Assembly (NCBI RefSeq): GCF_034321785.1
Contig: NZ_JAXLPB010000005.1
Span: 62,001-126,000, forward strand
Length of the DNA stretch: 64,000 bases
Direction of reading: 5' to 3'
Origin: Fulvimarina uroteuthidis
GTDB lineage: Bacteria; Pseudomonadota; Alphaproteobacteria; Rhizobiales; Rhizobiaceae
The position numbers were made by a program, and so were the translations under genes. Below, in pieces: positions 17,033-25,418 of this stretch. Each line of letters starts with the position of its first letter. Within the stretch, counting starts at the first letter, position 1. Below the pieces are notes generated by a model. That model did no database searches. It was not told the DNA's origin and worked only from the letters and a program-made list of their open reading frames with translations.

Positions 17033-17695
17033 TCAAACGCGTCTCACATCGGCGGCGCCAAGACCATAGCCGAGCAGAAATTCGATCGAGCCACCTTGGC
17101 GGGCCGAGCCGGCGGAGAGCTCGCGCTCGACATTGATCAGCAGCATCTCGCGCGTCCGCCCGAGCGGACGCGAATAGAGCATGCAGGTCTGGTGGATCGC
17201 GCGCTTCTGCCGGCCGTCGTCGATGTCCTCGACGAACTCGACGAGATCGGCGCGTTCCTCGCCCTCGCCCCAGAACCGGTCGAACACGACGCCGTCGGCA
17301 TCGTAGCGGGCCTCGCCGACCATGCCGCTCGCGCCCACCCAGCGGTCCCACTCGCTTTGTCCGGCGGGAACGACGCTGTCCCACGGATGGTAGATGCTGA
17401 TATCGTCGATCGCATCGCCGAAGCGGCCGCTGGCGGACAGGACCTGCAGCAGCCGGTCGTCATCGTCATAGTAGCGCGACAGCACCGTGTTCGCATCGAG
17501 CCGCGCCTCGCCATAGGCCACGCAGACGAAGGTCCCGCCATGCGGGAGCGCCATGCCCGGCTGCGACGCGGACGCGTCGGCTTCCAGGGACAGGAGATCG
17601 AGCTCCAGGGCACCGCCGATCGGGATGCCCAGGGGGCCGACTTCGGCCGGCAGTTCCGTCTCGGGGGTCTTCTTGCCGAACAGGGAAAAGATCAT
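17033..17695 (-). CDS. yjfK: DUF2491 (YjfK-like) protein
   Basis: A 220-residue soluble protein with the features of DUF2491/YjfK. The N-terminal PLGIPIGGALELD segment is followed by a beta-rich region with GEARLDANTVLSRYYDDDDRLLQVL and a TCMLYSRPLGRTREMLLINVE segment near residue 180. There is no signal peptide or membrane helix. The function of the family is not established. Its start overlaps the stop of the potassium channel gene by four bases (ATGA), so the two are almost certainly co-translated, and DUF350 follows after about 65 bases. Confidence 0.88.
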   Translation of the reverse strand: MIFSLFGKKTPETELPAEVGPLGIPIGGALELDLLSLEADASASQPGMALPHGGTFVCVAYGEARLDANTVLSRYYDDDDRLLQVLSASGRFGDAIDDISIYHPWDSVVPAGQSEWDRWVGASGMVGEARYDADGVVFDRFWGEGEERADLVEFVEDIDDGRQKRAIHQTCMLYSRPLGRTREMLLINVERELSAGSARQGGSIEFLLGYGLGAADVRRV

Positions 17696-18750
17696 CGTCC
17701 GCCGCCTTCCATCGCGTTCCAGTCGATCGACCCGGCATCGAGCCTATGGTCGCTGATATAGTAGATCGTGTCACCGAAGCCGATCGCCGCATCGTCCGGG
17801 CAGTTGAGATCCACCTTGCCGTTGCGGCCGATCCCCACGAGGGTCGCGTTGCACCGGGCCCGAAGGCCGATCAACGCTTTGCCGTAGCTGAGCGGCGCGA
17901 GGCCTTCCGGCATGTCCATGGAAAAGGCCGTGTCGGCGGTGCCGGCCGACAGCAGCAGCTTGGCGACCTGCGACGAGCCGGGGTCGCGAGCGGCGCGCAC
18001 CAGCAACTCGGGCGAGAGCGAGGTGATCGTCTCGATCTTCGAGGCCTGCCTTGCGGCGATGTCCGCGGTGCGCTGAAATTCGAAATGGGCCACCACGTGG
18101 GCGGCGGGATTGAGCGTGGCGGCGACGAGCGCCGCGGCCAGCGTCTCGTCGTCGTTCTCGCCGCGCACGATCACGCCGCGCGCGCCCATGATGCCGCCGC
18201 GCTCGAGCGCCTCCGGGTCGGCCAGGCGTTCGGACCTGACGAAATCGATCGTCTCCGACATCGGGTTTTCCTCGAGGCTGCGGGCAAGCAGCACAGGCAG
18301 GGGCTCGGCGTCCGTCCGCTCGCTCGCCAGCATGGTCATGAGCTGGCGCGTCATGCCCTCCTGCCAGCCCAGCACAAGCATGTGGCCGGTTCTCGCGGAA
18401 TAATCGCCCGCACCCTGCATTCGTTTCCTCCAGACCCCGCTTATGCCCGTCAGCAGCTTTCCGAGGACCGCCGTGAAGATCGCGATCGCCCCCGGGATGA
18501 CGAAGAATGTCGCCAGCATGCGGCCGGGCATTCCGCCGGGCGACAGGTCACCGTAACCGACGGTCGTCGCGGTCACACCGTAATAGTAGATGTAGGTGAA
18601 AACGTCACCGGTAAGACCGGTCTCTCCCGCAAGACGCAGAAGGCCGTAGGACAAAGCCAGATGGGCGATGAAGAGGAACAGAACCGCGGCCCATGTGAGT
18701 TCTGCGAGCGCCACATAGGCGTGTCGCGCAAACTTCATGAAAAGCGGCAT
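17692..18750 (-). CDS. Two-TM potassium channel with RCK/TrkA-N-like domain
   Basis: A 352-residue ion channel subunit. TM1 lies at about residues 16-38, the pore helix carries the selectivity filter TVGYGD (63-68), and TM2 lies at about 77-100. The long cytosolic part begins GHMLVLGWQEGM (from residue 122) and resembles RCK domains, which sense nucleotides or ions and gate K+ channels. The conserved TVGYGD predicts K+ selectivity. The ATG at 18750 is preceded by AAAGGAAAC. It is the first gene of the minus-strand half of the module, divergent from the DUF2170-pspA pair, with a 147-base shared upstream region. Confidence 0.92.
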   Translation of the reverse strand: MPLFMKFARHAYVALAELTWAAVLFLFIAHLALSYGLLRLAGETGLTGDVFTYIYYYGVTATTVGYGDLSPGGMPGRMLATFFVIPGAIAIFTAVLGKLLTGISGVWRKRMQGAGDYSARTGHMLVLGWQEGMTRQLMTMLASERTDAEPLPVLLARSLEENPMSETIDFVRSERLADPEALERGGIMGARGVIVRGENDDETLAAALVAATLNPAAHVVAHFEFQRTADIAARQASKIETITSLSPELLVRAARDPGSSQVAKLLLSAGTADTAFSMDMPEGLAPLSYGKALIGLRARCNATLVGIGRNGKVDLNCPDDAAIGFGDTIYYISDHRLDAGSIDWNAMEGGGR

Positions 18751-18897
18751 CTCGTTTCCTTTGGTGCGCCACCCCATCTTGCCCGGAGCGGCTCTTCCGG
18801 GGCTGCGGCGTCCGTTTTCTGCGGGCCTCGATTGATGAAGCCCCGGGTGCTGATGTAAAACCGACGTCAAACCGATTGCAAGGAAGGCTCTTTCATC

Positions 18898-19329
18898 TTG
18901 GAACCCTGGAATCTCGCCAGTCTCACCGAACTTTTCGCCTCCGACCCGGACGAACTCGGGGACGTCGACGTCTCCATCGTCGAGGGCACCGACGTGATGC
19001 GGGTGACCCTCAAGGAGAAGGGCGATCTCGACGTCCTCGTCACGGCCAGCGGCGACCAGGTGCTTGCGAGCGTCATCCTGGTGAAGGTCGCGGACGTGCC
19101 GCGGCGCGAGGAATTCGACCGGATGATCCTTTCGACGCACAAGCTCGTTCCGCTCTCGACTTTCGGCATCGCGTCCTTCGACGGCGACGAATGGTACGAA
19201 TTGTTCGGGTCGCTGTCGGCGCGCTCCAGCGCCCATGCGATGATCGAAGAGGTCGCCGTGCTCGCCGAGAACGCGGTCGATGCAGCCAACATGATCGAAG
19301 AGTGGAAGAACGGGGAGTTCGGCCGATGA
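18898..19329 (+). CDS. yjfI: DUF2170 (YjfI-like) protein
   Basis: A 143-residue acidic soluble protein of the DUF2170/YjfI family, with PRREEFDRMILSTHKLVPLSTFGI in the middle and SSAHAMIEEVAVLAENAVDAANMIEEW at the C-terminal end. The function is unknown. In E. coli YjfI is encoded directly before the PspA homologue YjfJ, as here. The start is read as TTG at 18898 behind AAGGAAGG; I see no in-frame ATG or GTG that fits better. The stop overlaps the pspA start (ATGA). Confidence 0.85.
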   Translation: MEPWNLASLTELFASDPDELGDVDVSIVEGTDVMRVTLKEKGDLDVLVTASGDQVLASVILVKVADVPRREEFDRMILSTHKLVPLSTFGIASFDGDEWYELFGSLSARSSAHAMIEEVAVLAENAVDAANMIEEWKNGEFGR

Positions 19330-20069
19330 GCGTTTGGGGTAAACTATTCACGGCGGTTCGCGGCGGAGCCAACGAAGCGGCCGAGCAGGTCGCCGACAAG
19401 CAGGCGCTTCGCATCCTGGATCAGGAGATCCGCGACGCCGACAATTCGCTGCGCAGGGCCCGTTCCGACCTTGCGGGAATCATGGCGTCCAACAAGCGCC
19501 TCTCGCGCAAGATCGAGGAAGCGCGCGAGAAGGAGCAGCGCGATACGGACAGTGCCCGCGCCGCGCTGCAGGCCGGACGCGAAGATCTCGCGCGCGGCCT
19601 GGCCGATCGGATCGCCACCGTGCGTCAGGAAATCCACCGCGACGAGGGCGAACTGGAGCGCATGCAGGTCAGCCAGACCCAGATGATGCGCGCGATCCAG
19701 GATACGGAGCATCGGCTTCAGCAGATGCGCCGCGAAGTCGAGAATGTGAAGGCCAACGAATCGCTCATCAAGGCGCAGTCGGCGATCGCCCATTCCCAGT
19801 CCGGCGTGAACTCCAAGCTCGGCAATGCGATGGATTCGCTCGAACGGATCCGCAAGCGGCAGGACGAGACGCGGGGCCGGATCGAAGCGGGCGAGGAACT
19901 CGCGGCACTCGAATCCGGGTCGGATCTCGACCGCCAGCTTGCCGCGGCCGGCATCGGCGGCAAGGGGTCTTCGTCGGCCGACGATGTTCTGGCGCAGCTG
20001 ATGGGCGACTCCAAACCCGCCATCGGCCAATCGCGCGATCCGCTGGCGATCGATCGCAAGCCCGATTGA
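19326..20069 (+). CDS. pspA: PspA/IM30 family membrane-remodelling protein (YjfJ-like)
   Basis: A 247-residue protein of the PspA/Vipp1 (ESCRT-III-like) superfamily. Residues 1-25 form a short amphipathic start (MSVWGKLFTAVRGGANEAAEQ). A long heptad-rich coiled coil follows from about 30 to 190 (ILDQEIRDADNSLRRARSDLA onward) and ends in a flexible tail. PspA proteins form oligomers on stressed membranes and limit proton leakage. No PspF, PspB or PspC is nearby. The partners here are DUF2170 (overlapping) and the divergent channel/DUF2491/DUF350/DUF1190/amidoligase genes, so this is the YjfJ-type context. Confidence 0.9.
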   Translation: MSVWGKLFTAVRGGANEAAEQVADKQALRILDQEIRDADNSLRRARSDLAGIMASNKRLSRKIEEAREKEQRDTDSARAALQAGREDLARGLADRIATVRQEIHRDEGELERMQVSQTQMMRAIQDTEHRLQQMRREVENVKANESLIKAQSAIAHSQSGVNSKLGNAMDSLERIRKRQDETRGRIEAGEELAALESGSDLDRQLAAAGIGGKGSSSADDVLAQLMGDSKPAIGQSRDPLAIDRKPD

Positions 20070-20230
20070 GATTGCCCCGACCATGCGTCGGGCGATCTGT
20101 GTCCGGCGCGGCGCGGCGGGTCTGGCCGGAGCACCCGTGCGTCCGTTGACACGCATGGGTCCCCTGGCGATCTCTTTGATGTCACGCATTGGGCTTTCCG
20201 AAGATCGATATCGGTCTTCGGACCGCTGCT

Positions 20231-20989
20231 CTAGGCAGCTTCCGTATGTTCGGCCCAGGCCTCCGGGACGAAATCGGGAAGCGCATCGAACGCGGTCTTG
20301 AGCGCATCCGACCAGCCTTCCGACACGGTCTTGTAGTACGGATCCTTGTCGGTGATGCGCGTGCGAAGTCCGGATGCGAAACTGTCCCGCTCGTAGAACT
20401 GCAGGTCGAGCGGAAGGCCAACCGACAGATTGGACCGAAGGGTCGAATCGAACGACACCATGAGAAGCTTGGCGCATTCGGGAAGCGACATCGTCCGCTC
20501 ATAAGTTCGGATGATGATCGGTCTCCCATACTTATGCTCGCCGATCTGGAAGAACGGATTGTCCTCGCCGGCCTCGACGAAATTGCCTTCGGAATAGATG
20601 TTGAACAGCCGCGGCGGCGTGCCCTTGATCTGGCCGCCGAGAATGAACGACCCGGAGAACATCGGCGAGGCGCATTGCGGGCCTGACGAGCCGGTGATCA
20701 CCTCGCGCAGGGTCTCGCCGATCAGCTTGGCGGTCTGGAACATGCTGGGCTGGGTCAGAATGGCCGGTTCGCGTTCGGACGGGGCGAGAGTGCGTTCGTC
20801 GAGAAGCGAGATGGTGGCCTGGGTGGTCGCAAGGTTGCCTGCCGAGAGAAGGCAGAGAAACCGTTCGCCGGGCACTTCCCAGGTCTTCATCTTCAGCACG
20901 GTCGATATGTTGTCGATGCCGGCATTGGTGCGTGTGTCGGACATGAAGACGAGACCGGAGTCCACGAGAAGGCCGACGCAGTAAGTCAT
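20231..20989 (-). CDS. Anbu, proteasome-related NTN protease
   Basis: A 252-residue protein starting MTYCVGLLVDSGLVFMSDTRTNAG, the signature of Anbu (ancestral beta subunit), a proteasome-type N-terminal-nucleophile hydrolase. Thr2 would become the catalytic N-terminal residue after Met removal; Asp in SDTRT and Lys in VLKMK match the active-site Asp17/Lys33 of proteasome beta subunits. Anbu assembles into open helical rings. It is the last gene of the alpha-E/ATP-grasp operon on this strand, 126 bases after the alpha-E gene, and is convergent with pspA. Confidence 0.92.
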   Translation of the reverse strand: MTYCVGLLVDSGLVFMSDTRTNAGIDNISTVLKMKTWEVPGERFLCLLSAGNLATTQATISLLDERTLAPSEREPAILTQPSMFQTAKLIGETLREVITGSSGPQCASPMFSGSFILGGQIKGTPPRLFNIYSEGNFVEAGEDNPFFQIGEHKYGRPIIIRTYERTMSLPECAKLLMVSFDSTLRSNLSVGLPLDLQFYERDSFASGLRTRITDKDPYYKTVSEGWSDALKTAFDALPDFVPEAWAEHTEAA

Positions 20990-21115
20990 GTTGTTTCTCC
21001 GCCAAACGATTCCGCCTGACCTTGGCGGAAGATCCTTACGCGGAGCGTTGCAACCCCTGCAATTACGGCGCTGCCACGCTGTCGATATGTTCTGATAACA
21101 TTCTCGTTACCAGCG

Positions 21116-22108
21116 TCAGACGGTCTGGATCTGCGATTGCGACGCGGTGTTCGGGAACACATCCGGATAGAACCGGTAGTTCTCGGCGATCAGGGCGGCG
21201 ACGGAGTTGTTGTCGATGATGAACGCTTCGAGAAACTCGTGCAGGCCGCTGTCGAGCACTTCGCGTACGGTCAGGGCCGACAGGCGATCGTAGATCTCGT
21301 TGACCCGCTTGGCGCTAGGATTGCGCGCATCGGTGTTCTGATCGAGGTAGGACATGGCCTCGCGCAGCATGTGGTAGCAGTGGCCGAGCGAACGCGGCAT
21401 GCGCTTGTTCAGCATCAGGAAATCGATGATGTTGGGCGCGGTGTAGTTGGCATCGTATTCCCAGGCATAGGAGCGATGCGCCGAGACCGAGCGCAGGATC
21501 GACGCCCACTGATAGTTGTCGAGAGCCGAGCCGATGGACGAGTGCTCGGGCAGGAGCATCCAGTACTTGACGTCGAGGATCCGGGCCGTGTTGTCGGCGC
21601 GCTCGAGATAGGCCCCCAGACGGCAGAAATCGAACGTTTCGGTGCGCAGCATGGTGCCGAAGAACGCGCCGCGGATCAGCGCGCACCGCGTCTTCACCAG
21701 GTCAAGAATTTGCGGCAGCGAACGCTGGTTGATGGGTGAGGCGAGGGCGTTCTTGATGGTGAGATAGGTGTCGTTGACCGCTTCCCAGACTTCGCGGGTG
21801 ATCGCGGTGCGGACCATGCGCCCGTTCATGCGCGCGGTGTCGATCGAGGATCGGATGGAGGACGGATTGTCCTGATCGCGGATCAGGAAGTCGATGATCT
21901 TGGCTTCGTCGGGCGCACCGTGCTTGGCCTTGTAGGACCCTTCGACGCCGGCCGAGACGAGGATCGATTCCCACTCGTCGGTTTCCGCCGACAGGTTGGT
22001 CATGGAAATTCGCGAGCCCGCATCGACGAGACGCGCCATGTTTTCGGCGCGTTCGATATAACGGAACATCCAGAAGAGACCGTTCGCGGTGCGTCCGAGA
22101 AGTGCCAT
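21116..22108 (-). CDS. Alpha-E domain protein
   Basis: A 330-residue alpha-helical protein of the alpha-E (DUF403) family. It starts MALLGRTANGLFWMFRYIERAENMARLVDAG, with a typical E-rich motif, and later contains GAFFGTMLRTETFDFCRLGAYLERADNTARILDVKYW, the repeated ER-(A/D)N-AR pattern of the family. It is encoded with circularly permuted ATP-grasp enzymes and proteasome-like proteases in many bacteria and is predicted to take part in peptide synthesis or tagging. The ATG at 22108 (after AAGGAAAG) starts the conserved region. Confidence 0.9.
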   Translation of the reverse strand: MALLGRTANGLFWMFRYIERAENMARLVDAGSRISMTNLSAETDEWESILVSAGVEGSYKAKHGAPDEAKIIDFLIRDQDNPSSIRSSIDTARMNGRMVRTAITREVWEAVNDTYLTIKNALASPINQRSLPQILDLVKTRCALIRGAFFGTMLRTETFDFCRLGAYLERADNTARILDVKYWMLLPEHSSIGSALDNYQWASILRSVSAHRSYAWEYDANYTAPNIIDFLMLNKRMPRSLGHCYHMLREAMSYLDQNTDARNPSAKRVNEIYDRLSALTVREVLDSGLHEFLEAFIIDNNSVAALIAENYRFYPDVFPNTASQSQIQTV

Positions 22109-22226
22109 AGGGTGTCTTTCCTTATCTCGCGGCGCCTGGTGAAAAGCTGTCGACCGCCGTCTCTGAGCATTGTCTTTCAAAGCGCCTGCCGGAAGGGGCC
22201 GGAGACCGGCCTCGCATCGGCAGGCC

Positions 22227-23666
22227 CTAGTCGCGAAGAACCCAGGTATCCTTGGTGCCGCCGCCCTGACTGGAATTGACGACGAGCGAGCCCTCCTTGA
22301 GGGCGACCCGCGTCAGCCCGCCCGGAATGATCCGGATCTTGTCCGACACCAGAACGAACGGGCGAAGATCGACGTGGCGCGGTGCCAGCCTGTCGTTCTC
22401 GAGGATCGGAACCGTCGACAGGGCCAGCGTCGGCTGGGCGATATAGTTGTGCGGGTCGTCGCGCAGTTTGCGGGCGAACGCTTCACATTCCGCCTTGGTC
22501 GAGGTCGGCCCGACCAGCATGCCGTAGCCGCCGGACCCGTGAACCTCCTTGACGACGAGATCCTTCAGATTGTCGAGGACATATTTGAGGCTGTCTTCCT
22601 CGGCGCAGCGCCAGGTGGGCACGTTCTCGAGAAGAGCCGGCCTTCCGGTGAAGAATTCGACGATTTCCGGCATGTAGGAGTAGATCGCCTTATCGTCGGA
22701 AATTCCGGTCCCGGGGGCGTTGGCGATGGTGATCGCGCCGCGCTTGTAGGCGTCCATGATGCCGGGAATGCCCAGCATCGAATCTGGATTGAAGGCTCTG
22801 GGATCGAGAAAGGCGTCGTCGATGCGGCGGTAGATCACGTCGATCGGAACATAGCCTTCGGTGGTCCTCATCTGGATACGGCCATCGATCTCCGCGACGT
22901 CCGATCCCTCGATCAGTTCGACGCCCATCTGGTCGGCGAGGAACGAGTGCTCGAAATAGGCCGAGTTGAAGCTGCCGGGCGTGAGGACGGCGACACGCGG
23001 TTTGCCCGTGCAGGCCGGCGGCGCGACGGCTTCGAGCGAACGGCGCAGATGGTGCGGATAGGTCTCCACGGGCCTGACCCGGTTCTGCGCGAACAGTTCG
23101 GGAAACATCTGCATCATCGTTTCGCGGTTCTCGATCATGTACGACACGCCGGAGGGGGTGCGTGCATTGTCTTCGAGAACGTAGAACTGGTCCTCGCTCG
23201 TGCGGACGATGTCGGTGCCGATGATGTGGGTGTAGACGTTGCCGGGCGGCGTGAAGCCGATCATCTCCGGCAGGAAGGCTTCGTTGTTTTCGAGGAGCCG
23301 AGCCGGCAGGATGCCGGCCTTCACCACCTCCTGGTCGTGATAGATGTCGTGGAGGAACAGATTGAGCGCCTCCACGCGCTGCTCGATTCCGGCGGCCAGA
23401 ACGTCCCACTCGCCCTTCGACATGATGCGCGGAACCATGTCGAAGGGAATGAGCCGTTCGGCCGCTTCCTGCTGGCCGTAGACGTTGAACGTGATGCCGG
23501 TGCGACGGAAGAAGGTTTCCGCCTCGGTCGCCTTGGATGCGAGTTCGTGGGTGTCCTGTTCCTTGAACCAACGATTGAAGCGTTCGTAGGGCTGGCGGAC
23601 ATCGTCCTTCGGCAGCAGCATCTCGTCGAACGGTGGCACAGCGGGCTCCATGGGTCGTTGGTTCAT
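22227..23666 (-). CDS. Circularly permuted ATP-grasp protein (DUF404/DUF407)
   Basis: A 479-residue circularly permuted type 2 ATP-grasp enzyme. Recognisable blocks are YERFNRWFKEQ (near 28), FNVYGQQEAAERLIPFDMVPRI (near 60), YVLEDNARTPSGVSYMIENRE (near 160), IDVIYRRIDDAFLDP (near 275), KEVHGSGGYGMLVGP (near 390) and the C-terminal VNSSQGGGTKDTWVL. The family is predicted to make peptide-like amide bonds. It is the first gene of the operon with alpha-E and Anbu on the same strand. The usual transglutaminase gene is absent. Confidence 0.92.
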   Translation of the reverse strand: MNQRPMEPAVPPFDEMLLPKDDVRQPYERFNRWFKEQDTHELASKATEAETFFRRTGITFNVYGQQEAAERLIPFDMVPRIMSKGEWDVLAAGIEQRVEALNLFLHDIYHDQEVVKAGILPARLLENNEAFLPEMIGFTPPGNVYTHIIGTDIVRTSEDQFYVLEDNARTPSGVSYMIENRETMMQMFPELFAQNRVRPVETYPHHLRRSLEAVAPPACTGKPRVAVLTPGSFNSAYFEHSFLADQMGVELIEGSDVAEIDGRIQMRTTEGYVPIDVIYRRIDDAFLDPRAFNPDSMLGIPGIMDAYKRGAITIANAPGTGISDDKAIYSYMPEIVEFFTGRPALLENVPTWRCAEEDSLKYVLDNLKDLVVKEVHGSGGYGMLVGPTSTKAECEAFARKLRDDPHNYIAQPTLALSTVPILENDRLAPRHVDLRPFVLVSDKIRIIPGGLTRVALKEGSLVVNSSQGGGTKDTWVLRD

Positions 23667-23955
23667 AATCCGTTATAGAAAGCGTATGCGCGAACGAACA
23701 AGGCCGAGGCCTGCTCCTTTTTTTCCCACAAGTGACAAGGATGCCGTTTTTTGCCGCTCGAATGAGCCGTGAGGCTCCCGTCCCGCTTGCGTCGGGCCGC
23801 GCGTCTCCCGCGCTCCAGCGCAGGACCGAACGGGGCCGAGCGCCCGGCGATGTGGCGGCTGTGCGAAATTCTATGTCTGCGACCGGTGCTTTTTGCGAAG
23901 GAAAGCCTTATTTGCGCGGTCTCGACACTGAACTCAGATCACGGGGTCTCTCCTG

Positions 23956-24453
23956 TTGCTGGAAGCGACATCACTCATCGATCCGACGGATTTCCGCGCC
24001 GCCATGCGCCGTTTCGCGGCCGGAGTCTGCCTTGTGACGACCGATGGCGCCGCCGGACGGCGCGGCGTAACGGTGACCTCGTCCTGTTCGGTTTCGGCCG
24101 ATCCGCCGACGCTGCTCGTCTGTCTCAACATGTCGAGCCCGCTCAACGAGCGCTTCGAAGCCAATGGCTGTTTCGCGCTCAACGTGCTGAGCGCCGAGAA
24201 CCAGAAGCTGGCGCGGGCGTTCGCGGGCGAGGGCGGTCTCGATGCCGATGCCCGGTTCGCGATGGACGACTGGTCGACCGTCGAGACGGGTGCGCCGATC
24301 CTGAACAGCGCGTCGGCGGCCTTCGATTGCCGGCTGATCGAGACGAAGATCGTCGCGACCCACCGCATCATCATCGGCGAAGTGGTCGGCATCGCCAAGG
24401 AGATCGGCACCACGTCGCTGATCTATCTCGACCGGAACTGGCATTCCCTCTAG
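23956..24453 (+). CDS. Flavin reductase-like (FMN-binding) protein
   Basis: A 165-residue protein of the flavin reductase-like split-barrel family. The conserved core is FRAAMRRFAAGVCLVTTDG, then GVTVTSSCSVSADPPTLLVCLN and CFALNVLSAENQKLA. Such enzymes supply reduced flavin to a partner oxygenase. No oxygenase is adjacent, so the partner is unknown. The start is uncertain: TTG at 23956 gives a full N-terminus, while the first ATG (24004) falls inside the conserved first block. It lies 43 bases before coxD on the same strand, so it could be the first gene of that operon. Confidence 0.82.
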   Translation: MLEATSLIDPTDFRAAMRRFAAGVCLVTTDGAAGRRGVTVTSSCSVSADPPTLLVCLNMSSPLNERFEANGCFALNVLSAENQKLARAFAGEGGLDADARFAMDDWSTVETGAPILNSASAAFDCRLIETKIVATHRIIIGEVVGIAKEIGTTSLIYLDRNWHSL

Positions 24454-24496
24454 CCTCGGCGAGCACCCGTAAACCAACCCCAAGGGCGGACTGACC

Positions 24497-25414
24497 GTGA
24501 CGAAATCACTGCCGGACTCGATCGATGCGACGATGACCCTGCTCGAGGGCGAGGGTTATGTCGCGGATCGTCCGCTCGCCACGGTGCTGTTCCTGGCGCT
24601 GAAGATGGGGCGGCCGCTTTTTCTCGAAGGCGAGGCCGGCGTCGGCAAGACGGAGATCGCGAAGGTGCTCGCCAAGGGCCTCGACCGGCCGCTGATCCGC
24701 CTGCAGTGCTACGAGGGCCTGGACATCTCCTCGGCCCTCTACGAGTGGAACTATGCCGCCCAGATGATCGAGATCCGCCTGCGCGAGGCCTCGGGCGACA
24801 CCTCCCGGGACGCCGCGCGATCGGAGATCTTCTCGAACGAATTCCTCATCCGCCGCCCGATCCTCCAGGCGATGGAGGGCGAGCCGGGACGGGCTCCGGT
24901 TCTCCTGATCGACGAACTCGATCGGACCGACGAGGCGTTCGAGGCCTTCCTCCTCGAAGTTCTCGCGGACAATCAGGTGACCATCCCCGAACTCGGCACG
25001 ATTCGTGCGCCGGAGCCGCCGATCGTGGTCATCACCACGAACCGTACGCGGGAAATCCACGATGCCCTCAAGCGTCGGTGCCTCTATCACTGGGTCGATT
25101 ACCCGGAGGCGGAGCGGGAGCTGGAGATCGTCCGCCGCAAGGCGCCAAACGCGAACGCGGACCTGGCGCGGGAGCTGGTCGCCTTCGTGCAGAGACTGCG
25201 CGAGACGGATCTGTTCAAGGCACCCGGGGTCGCCGAGACCATCGACTGGGCGAACGCCCTGACCGAACTCAACGCGATCGCCCTCGATCCGCGCCACGTC
25301 TCCGACACGCTCGGCGTCATCCTCAAATATCAGGACGACATCCAGCGCCTGCAGCAGGGCGAAAGCGCCCGCATTCTCGACGCGGTCAAGCGCGACCTCG
25401 CGACGAGGGCCTAG
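24497..25414 (+). CDS. coxD: MoxR-family AAA+ ATPase, CoxD-like
   Basis: A 305-residue AAA+ ATPase. Walker A is GEAGVGKTE (about 45-53), Walker B is LLIDELDRTDE (near 136-146), and sensor 1 lies in VVITTNRTREI. The arrangement KxLFLEGEAGVGKTEIAKVLA and the following LQCYEGLDISSALYEWNYAAQM are typical of CoxD, a chaperone ATPase that helps insert sulfur and copper into the molybdenum site of CO dehydrogenase. The start is GTG at 24497. CoxE follows after four bases, which fits the usual MoxR-VWA partnership. Confidence 0.9.
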   Translation: MTKSLPDSIDATMTLLEGEGYVADRPLATVLFLALKMGRPLFLEGEAGVGKTEIAKVLAKGLDRPLIRLQCYEGLDISSALYEWNYAAQMIEIRLREASGDTSRDAARSEIFSNEFLIRRPILQAMEGEPGRAPVLLIDELDRTDEAFEAFLLEVLADNQVTIPELGTIRAPEPPIVVITTNRTREIHDALKRRCLYHWVDYPEAERELEIVRRKAPNANADLARELVAFVQRLRETDLFKAPGVAETIDWANALTELNAIALDPRHVSDTLGVILKYQDDIQRLQQGESARILDAVKRDLATRA

Positions 25415-25418
25415 CGCG

